From the NCBI GenBank assembly GCA_024707385.1, contig JANPZW010000015.1, positions 724,777-788,776 on the forward strand: 64,000 nucleotides of DNA. The letters are read 5' to 3'. This DNA is from Cellvibrionaceae bacterium (GTDB lineage Bacteria > Pseudomonadota > Gammaproteobacteria > Pseudomonadales > Cellvibrionaceae). Under the pieces are notes generated by a model that worked only from the letters and a program-made list of their open reading frames with translations, made no database searches and was not told the origin of the DNA. The stretch's first letter is position 1. Each line of letters opens with the position of its first letter. Position numbers and translations under genes: made by a program. Shown in pieces: positions 58,230-64,000 of this stretch.

Positions 58230-59969
58230 TCAACCATTAGCGGCTTTGAGGCGCAATTTGTCGTAGGCATTGCGCTCGTGGTCATCGAGGGGAATCAAAT
58301 AAGGTTCCACTTCGCGTTTGTGGCTTACCATGCGTCCGGACTGGTCTTTTTTCAGATGGCAGTGGTAAAACCAGTTGGCGTCGTCGCGTTCGGGGAAATC
58401 AACGCGGTGGTGATACAAACCCCAGCGACTCTCCTGACGGAAAAGTGACGCACGCGCTGCCATCTCGGCACAATCACGAATCACCGCAACCTCCATGGCG
58501 CGCATCAGCTCGTGGGGATTCGCTGCTTTTAATTGCGCAATGTCTTCTTCGATCTGGTCAAATCGCTCCAGCGCCAACTCCATTTTCCGCGTGACCTTGG
58601 GCGGTTGCAGATAATCGTTGACGAAGCGACGCAACTTGTATTCCACCTGCGCAGGTGGCAAACCATGCTCGCGCAACAAAGGTGCATAAACCCGCTGCTT
58701 TTCCCGCGCGATTTGCTCTTTATCCAAAGCGGAAAATTCTTTTCCTGCGACGTAGTCCGCCGCACTGTGTCCGGCGAACCAGCCGTAGGTAAAAGCACCG
58801 AGCATATAATTGTGCGGCACCGCGGCCATATCGCCGGCGGAATAAAGACCGGGCACAGAGGTTTCCGCGCGCTCATTTACCCACACGCCGGAAGCGCTGT
58901 GACCGGAACAGAAGCCGATTTCGGAAATATGCATTTCTACCATCTTGTGGCGATAATCCGTATTGCGATTGGCGTGGAATTGCCCGCGACTCGGCCGCTC
59001 GTTACTGTGCAGAATGTGCTCGATAGTTTGAATCGTTTCTTCCGCCAGATGGTCGAGTTTTAAAAATACCGGGCCATTGCCACCCTGCAGTTCTTGATAA
59101 AACTCCCACATCATCTGGCCGCTCCAATAATCGCATTCGATAAAACGATTGCCTTTATTGTTGGCGGTGTATCCGCCGAGCGGACCCGTGACGTAGGCAC
59201 ACGCGGGGCCGTTGTAATCCTTGATTAAAGGGTTGATCTGAAAACATTCCAGATTGGCCAATTCCGCCCCGGCGTGATACGCCATGGCGTAGCCATCACC
59301 GGCGTTGGTGGGGTTTTCATAAGTGCCCATCAAATAACCGGAGGCGGGCAATCCCAATCGCCCGGCGGCGCCACAGCACAAAATCACCGCTTTGGCCTTG
59401 ATGATATGAAAATCCGCGCTGCGACAATCAAATCCCAACACGCCGCAAACCGCGCCACTGGCGTCGGTCAATAAACGCGTGCTGACAATTCGATTGGTGA
59501 TGGCGATTTTGGCGCGCTTCAATTGGCGATAAAGCACTTTTTTAATATCGTGTCCCTCCGGCATGGGCAATACATAAGAACCCATGTGGTGGACTTTTTT
59601 GACCGCATAATCACCGGTGCCATCCTTTTCAAATTTCACGCCCCAACGGTCCAACTGCTCGATCGTGGTGAAGCTGTGTTTGGCGTAGGCATAAACCGTC
59701 GCCTGATTGACAATGCCGTCGTTGGCGATGGTAATTTCGCGTGTGTATTGCTCCGGTGTCGCATGACCGGGGATGACCGCATTATTCAAACCGTCCATGC
59801 CCATGCTGATGGCGCCAGAGCGTTTCACGTTGGCTTTATCCAACAATAAAATACGCAAATTCGGGTTGCGCTCCTTGGCCTTGATCGCCGCCATGGGACC
59901 GGCAGTGCCACCGCCAATCACCACTATGTCGTATTCCTGTTCGAGATTAAGAAAATTGTCGAGACTCAT
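58230..59969 (-). CDS. FAD-dependent oxidoreductase, adenylylsulfate reductase alpha / fumarate reductase type
   Basis: The 579-residue flavoprotein starts with the FAD loop YDIVVIGGGTAGPMAAIKA and has KANVKRSGAISMGMDGLNNA, FQINPLIKDYNG, and IGFCSGHSASGVWVNERAET with GLYSAGDMAA. Together with the adjacent two-cluster ferredoxin, the closest named pair is AprBA, interconverting sulfite and adenylylsulfate. It is shorter than dissimilatory AprA and sits with a sulfonate-type transporter, not with sat or dsr genes, so an assimilatory or organosulfur-oxidising reaction is likelier. Its start overlaps the GntR gene by four bases. Confidence 0.88.
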   Translation of the reverse strand: MSLDNFLNLEQEYDIVVIGGGTAGPMAAIKAKERNPNLRILLLDKANVKRSGAISMGMDGLNNAVIPGHATPEQYTREITIANDGIVNQATVYAYAKHSFTTIEQLDRWGVKFEKDGTGDYAVKKVHHMGSYVLPMPEGHDIKKVLYRQLKRAKIAITNRIVSTRLLTDASGAVCGVLGFDCRSADFHIIKAKAVILCCGAAGRLGLPASGYLMGTYENPTNAGDGYAMAYHAGAELANLECFQINPLIKDYNGPACAYVTGPLGGYTANNKGNRFIECDYWSGQMMWEFYQELQGGNGPVFLKLDHLAEETIQTIEHILHSNERPSRGQFHANRNTDYRHKMVEMHISEIGFCSGHSASGVWVNERAETSVPGLYSAGDMAAVPHNYMLGAFTYGWFAGHSAADYVAGKEFSALDKEQIAREKQRVYAPLLREHGLPPAQVEYKLRRFVNDYLQPPKVTRKMELALERFDQIEEDIAQLKAANPHELMRAMEVAVIRDCAEMAARASLFRQESRWGLYHHRVDFPERDDANWFYHCHLKKDQSGRMVSHKREVEPYLIPLDDHERNAYDKLRLKAANG

Positions 59970-60742
59970 GGAATTTCTCTCCGCTGCGCAGCGCGCTGGC
60001 GATCAATACGCAAACGATATTGAAACGCGTCGCCACGGTAATAAAGATATTCAAAATCAAGCGGTGCGCCTTTATCTGTATGAGTAAGACGCTCAATGCG
60101 CATGACAGGTGTGTTTTCCTCCGTGCGCAATGCCTGGGCAAGGTCGCGGTCGGCGAGAATTGCATCTATGGCAAGATTTGCATGACCCAAAGCGATATTC
60201 AGATCATTTTCCAAAATTAGAAATATATCCCGCGTGATCAGATCGGCTTTCTCCAATTGCCTGCCGATTTTTTCCGCCACATAAGTGATTTCGAGAGAAA
60301 CCGGTTCGCGGTTGATCAAACGCACACGCTGGATTTCCGCAATCACAGCGCCGGATTCAATTGCCAGGCGAACGGCAACTTCCGGTGTCGCTGCCACATA
60401 TTCAATGCTGCGCACCTGGTTGATCACTTCATATCCCTGGTGCGCCAGGGATTCCGCAAGCCCCTGCAGACTGCTGATGTTCTGATAAACCTTCGGCTTG
60501 GCAACGAAGGTGCCTTTGCCGTGGATTTTGAAAATCAATCCTTCCTTCTGTAGATCATTAAGCGCCTGCCGCACGGTGATACGGCTCACTCCGAACCGCT
60601 CGCACAGTTCATATTCCGAGGGCATGCGGCTGGTTGGCACGTATGTGCCGTCGAGTATCCGCGCCCGCAGCAACTCACGAAGCTGGTTGTAAAGCGGCAC
60701 AGGCGAAGACACTGCCAGACCATTGGGATGGGAGTTTTTCAT
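59966..60742 (-). CDS. GntR-family regulator, HutC/UTRA type
   Basis: From ATG 60742 the 258-residue protein has a winged-helix DNA-binding domain (VPLYNQLRELLRARILDGTY; SEYELCERFGVSRITVRQAL) and a UTRA ligand domain (RVRLINREPVSLEITYVAEK; MRIERLTHTDKGAPLDFEYL). It is the first gene of the eight-gene operon and overlaps the flavoprotein gene, so it probably senses the transported compound or an intermediate and controls the operon. Confidence 0.9.
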   Translation of the reverse strand: MKNSHPNGLAVSSPVPLYNQLRELLRARILDGTYVPTSRMPSEYELCERFGVSRITVRQALNDLQKEGLIFKIHGKGTFVAKPKVYQNISSLQGLAESLAHQGYEVINQVRSIEYVAATPEVAVRLAIESGAVIAEIQRVRLINREPVSLEITYVAEKIGRQLEKADLITRDIFLILENDLNIALGHANLAIDAILADRDLAQALRTEENTPVMRIERLTHTDKGAPLDFEYLYYRGDAFQYRLRIDRQRAAQRREIP

Positions 60743-61025
60743 GGCGGGTTGGTTTATCCTGTTATGACAAGTTCGGAAGTAGAACAAATGTCGATCACCA
60801 CGCCCTCCGCGCACCCCCTGATAGGGAAGCACCGAGGGCATAAGCTTAGCGCAACATATTATGAGCGCCGTTGTTGTGGTGAATGCTAAGCTTCTGCCCG
60901 CTCAATCCAAAATAAGAATATCTGCTGTGCTTATTCCTATTTTCGGAAAAAGAAATTCACTGCTGGAATATCAACAGCAAAACACAAATAAAGATCAGGT
61001 ATTGAACAAAAAAGGCAGGTGGCTG

Positions 61026-61954
61026 GTGAATTTTCAACAATTAAGAATCGTTAGAGAAACCGTTCGACAGAATTTCAATCTCACCGACGTCGCCAACGTA
61101 TTGCACACCTCCCAGTCCGGCGTATCCAAACATATCAAGGATTTGGAAGACGAATTGGGCGTGGAATTATACGTGCGCAAAGGCAAACGTCTTTTAGGGC
61201 TGACAGAACCGGGCAGGGAAATGCTTAAGCTGGTGGAGCGCATGCTGCTGGATGCCGGCAACATCAAAAATCTGGCGGATCAATACAGTCAGCAAGACGC
61301 CGGCCAGCTTACCGTGGCCGCCACCCACACACCCAGGCGCGCTACATTTTGCCGCGGGTGATTACGACATTTAAAAAACAATATCCCAAAGTGCATTTGC
61401 GCCTGCATCAAGGCAGCCCGAAAGAAATCGCTCAGCTTTTATTGGAAGGTGAAGCGGACATCGGCCTTGCAACCGAATCCCTCGGCGAAATCGACGAACT
61501 GGTGGCGTTTCCTTTTTATACCTGGCGCCACGCCGTGGTGGTTCCGCAAAGTCATCCTCTCGCTTCCATAGAGAATTTGACCCTCGCGGCCATCGCGGAA
61601 TATCCGATCATCACATATCACGAAGGTTTTACCGGTCGGGCGCGCGTGGAAAAGGCTTTTCAGGAAGCCGGCCTTTCACCGGATATCATCATGTCCGCTC
61701 TCGATGCGGACGTGATTAAATCCTATGTCGAACTTGAGTTGGGTATCGGCATCATCGCCTCAGTGGCATTTTCGCCAGAACGCGACACCGCGTTGAAGCT
61801 GCTGGATGGCAGTCATCTTTTCCTGGAAAACGAAACCAAGCTTGCAGTGCGCAAAGGCCACTTGCTGCGCCGCTACGGCTATAAGTTTATTGAGATGTGC
61901 TCACCAGAACTTAAGGAAGCCCTGGTGTTGAGCCAGGTGAGCGGGGAGGATTAA
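61026..61954 (+). CDS. CysB-like LysR-family regulator (one frameshift)
   Basis: GTG 61026 starts VNFQQLRIVRETVRQNFNLT, the CysB-type N-terminus (compare MKLQQLRYI in CysB), with helix-turn-helix TSQSGVSKHIKDLEDELGVE. The frame slips near 61324-61335 (an extra AC in CACACACCC; restored THTQARYILPRVITTFKKQY). The effector domain (HQGSPKEIAQLLLEGEADIG; AFSPERDTALKLLDGSHLF) is CysB/Cbl-like. About 309 residues. CysB and Cbl activate sulfur-starvation genes in response to N-acetylserine or adenylylsulfate, so this fits control of the divergent organosulfur operon. Confidence 0.88.
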
Positions 61955-61990
61955 TTGCGAGAATTGCTAGCAAAAGCGGCTGGGAAAATA

Positions 61991-63880
61991 TCAACCGCTT
62001 TTTGGCTTCAGCAATTCAAACTGCACCGGATTTCCGCTCTCGGATGACGGTGCAATCCATACATCAAATAAACCGGGCTCGGCAATCCAGCTATTATCCG
62101 GACCGACAAATTCCAGATCACTGCGGCGCAAAGTAAACGATATTTCCCTGCTTTCCCCCGGTCGCAGCAAAATCTTCTGAAATCCTTTTAATTCGCGCAC
62201 GGGACGAGTGATGCTCGCCACCCGGTCGCGAATATATAGCTGCACCACTTCCTCACCATCACGCGCACCCGTATTGGTGATGCGCGCACTGACCTGGAGG
62301 CCGCCATCCCAGGGGAGGGAAGGCGCACTCAATGTTACTTCGCCATAGGTAAATGTCGTGTAGGTAAGGCCGTGACCGAAAGAGTAGAGCGCCGCGTTGC
62401 GCGCTTCGCGATATTGCGTTTTAAATTCCGTGGTTTCACCGGGAACCACCGGCCGCCCGGTGCTGCGATGGTTGTAGAAATAAGGTTGCTGACCGGATTC
62501 GAACGGAAAACTCACGGGCAGGCGGCCAGAGGGGCTGTGTGTCCCCAACAGAATATCCGCCAGCGCATTGCCGGCCTCGCCACCGAGAAACCAGTTCGCT
62601 ACCACGGCGTCCGCGTCGCGCAGCGCACCTTTTAATGCCAGCGCACGCCCGCTGCTCAGCAGCACCACCAGAGGTTTTCCCGTCGCCGCAACGGCCTCTG
62701 CAAGCGCCTGCTGCGGCGCGGGGATTTCAATGGACGTGCGCGATTGCGCTTCGCCGCTCATGCGTTCACCTTCGCCCAGCGCCAGCACCACCACATCCGC
62801 ATTTTTTGCCGCGGCAACCGCAGCTTCAATTCCGCCCTCCAAAGCAGTTTCGATTTCCGAACCTTGTTCGACGCTCAACCGGGTAACACCTGCGTTTATA
62901 AGTCCCTGTTTGAGAGTCACGGAATTTTCGTCGAGCCCAAATAGAGTCCAGGGCTCCGAATAAATTTTTTGCGGTCGTCGCCCAAGGGGCCAATCAGTGC
63001 GATGTGCGCCGCTTTATCAAGAGGGCAGCAAATTGCGCTCATTGCGCAACAGCACTACGGATTTTTCGGCCGCCTCGCGGGCGAGATCGCGATGGGCAGG
63101 CAAGCCAATCTGATTCGCCTCGCGATTGGCATCCAGCGAACGATAGGGATTTTCAAAAAGTCCCAGGGCTTTTTTGACATACAGCACCCGGCGCACCGCC
63201 TGATCCAAAACCGCCATAGGCAATTCACCAGCGGCGACCAGTTTTGGCAACTCGCTGATGTAAAGCCCACTGTGCATACTCATGTCCACACCGGCGGCGA
63301 GGGCGATTCGGGCGGCGTCACTGCCATTGGCTGCATAACCGTGGCGTATCAGTTCCAGATCGGCGGTGTAATCGCCGACCACAAATCCGCGGAAATTCCA
63401 TTCGCCGCGCAATACCTGCGTCTGCAACCAATAACTGCCAGACGCCGGCACGCCGTTGATATCGTTGAATGCGCTCATGGCGGTCAGTGCGCCTGCAGCA
63501 AACGCTGCCTGAAATGGCGGAAAATGCACCTCCCTCAGCGTCTGCTGGGAGATCTCCACGGTGTTGTAATCCATGCTTCCTTAACCGCGCCGTACGCGGC
63601 GAAATGTTTTGGCGTCGCCAGCAGTGAATCCTCCGCGCGCAGATCGTCTCCTTGAAACCCGCGCACCGCGCCGCGGCGAATAATTTACCCAGATACACAT
63701 CCTCTCCAGCACCTTCTGCCACGCGGCCCCAGCGCTGATCGCGGCGATGTATCCACCGGCGGCGCAAAGGTCCAGTGAATGCCGGCAGCGGCGGCTTCAA
63801 TGGCGGCGACCCGCGCCGTGCGCCGCGCCAGCTCTGGCTCGCCAAAACTCGCCGCTTCGGCAAGCGGAATGGGAAAACAG
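61991..63880 (-). CDS. GH3 beta-glucosidase-type protein, truncated at the N-terminus and frameshifted
   Basis: Several frames on the minus strand together make most of a GH3 enzyme: PIPLAEAASFGEPELARR, DIHRDQRWGRVAEGAGED, DYNTVEISQQTLREVHFPPF, the nucleophile region RGFVVGDYTADLELIRHGYA (catalytic Asp in VVGDY), and a C-terminal FnIII-like domain (VPGETTEFKTQYREARNAAL; ELKGFQKILLRPGESREISF). At least three indels break it (near 62920-63017, 63575-63600 and 63640-63720). The first ~100 residues expected before GFHTVFPIPLAE are missing; a hairpin and another gene's end lie there instead. Confidence 0.8.
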
Positions 63881-63982
63881 TGTGAAAAACCGTGGACTGT
63901 TTAGCTTAGCAATACGTAACGCCCGTCATTGTACTTCGTTCAGTTACGCATTATTGCTAAGGTTAAACAGACGGCTTCACAA
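63880..63982. repeat. Long imperfect hairpin at the GH3 gene edge
   Basis: CTGTTTAGCTTAGCAATACG (63897 onward) pairs imperfectly with the stretch ending GCTAAGGTTAAACAG (63970), and the flanks GTGAAAAACCGT and ACGGCTTCAC extend the stem. It could be a terminator of the upstream minus-strand gene or a small mobile repeat. Confidence 0.6.
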
Positions 63983-64000
63983 ACGGAATCGACAGCGCCT
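63963..64000 (-). CDS. Last 11 codons of an upstream gene, unknown
   Basis: Reading in from the right edge on the minus strand gives ALSIPFVKPSV and TAA at 63965-63963. Too short to assign. Confidence 0.35.
   Translation of the reverse strand, partial: ALSIPFVKPSV

Noticed and set aside
1..64000. CRISPR arrays, rRNA and tRNA genes
   Set aside because: No regularly spaced repeats and no rRNA or cloverleaf sequences were recognised by eye.

Overview
This 64 kb window is chromosomal DNA that looks like a Cellvibrionaceae-type gammaproteobacterium (Cellvibrio, Saccharophagus, Teredinibacter group). The clues are a lipoprotein GH5 glycanase with a roughly 47-residue poly-serine linker (22583-23755), GH43 and GH3 glycosidases, a family of large TonB-dependent receptors, and gammaproteobacterial housekeeping-like clusters. 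No rRNA, tRNA, CRISPR array or integrase gene was seen.

Layout. 1-4.6 kb: a pterin/flavin-type cluster (dehydrogenase tail, QueD-like protein, CDP-alcohol phosphotransferase, GTP cyclohydrolase II) running into a DUF3325 / PepSY / DUF3649 membrane operon; DUF3325 and RibA share one reading frame. 5.0-18.3 kb: an organosulfur-flavoured scavenging region with a TonB-dependent receptor, a five-gene minus-strand run of exported enzymes (rhodanese-like, arylsulfotransferase, arylsulfatase, SnoaL-like, vanadium-haloperoxidase-like), and on the plus strand an isoquinoline-oxidoreductase-type molybdenum hydroxylase (2Fe-2S plus Mo subunits), a 2-oxoglutarate/Fe(II) oxygenase and a VOC protein, followed by an SLC13 anion permease with TrkA-C domains.

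20.4-43.9 kb: an accessory region. Two copies of a ~265 bp repeat (20381-20650 and 36208-36475, about 85% identical by eye) each end at a GTTAA core and are each followed by small cassette-like genes closed by hairpins that look like integron attC sites (20996-21102, 21757-21810, 37564-37605), complete with extrahelical bases. Between and after them are an IS1182-type transposase stub, GH5, an FMN reductase, aquaporin, a matrixin protease operon, small membrane proteins, a GNAT-like protein, GH43, a TIR-like two-domain gene, DUF418, a serpin lipoprotein, a candidate effector/lipoprotein pair and a KAP P-loop NTPase with a 41-codon companion ORF.

44-61.9 kb: a second organosulfur block. A TonB-dependent receptor paralogous to the first is in an operon with an RND permease and its adaptor; cytochrome c' and cytochrome b561 genes diverge from it. 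Next comes an eight-gene minus-strand operon: GntR regulator, AprA-like flavoprotein, AprB-like ferredoxin, sulfonate/taurine-type ABC transporter (binding protein, permease, ATPase), HEAT-repeat protein and a DUF971 protein, with a CysB-like LysR regulator divergent from it. The window closes with a broken, 5'-truncated GH3 gene.

Reading caution: at least eleven genes are split by single-base indels, most of them in homopolymers of four to seven bases. This pattern is more typical of sequencing error than of gene decay, so split genes are given here as single coding regions with the break named. A few lesions (an in-frame stop in the arylsulfotransferase, a lost His codon in the haloperoxidase-like gene, gene remnants) are not explained that way.
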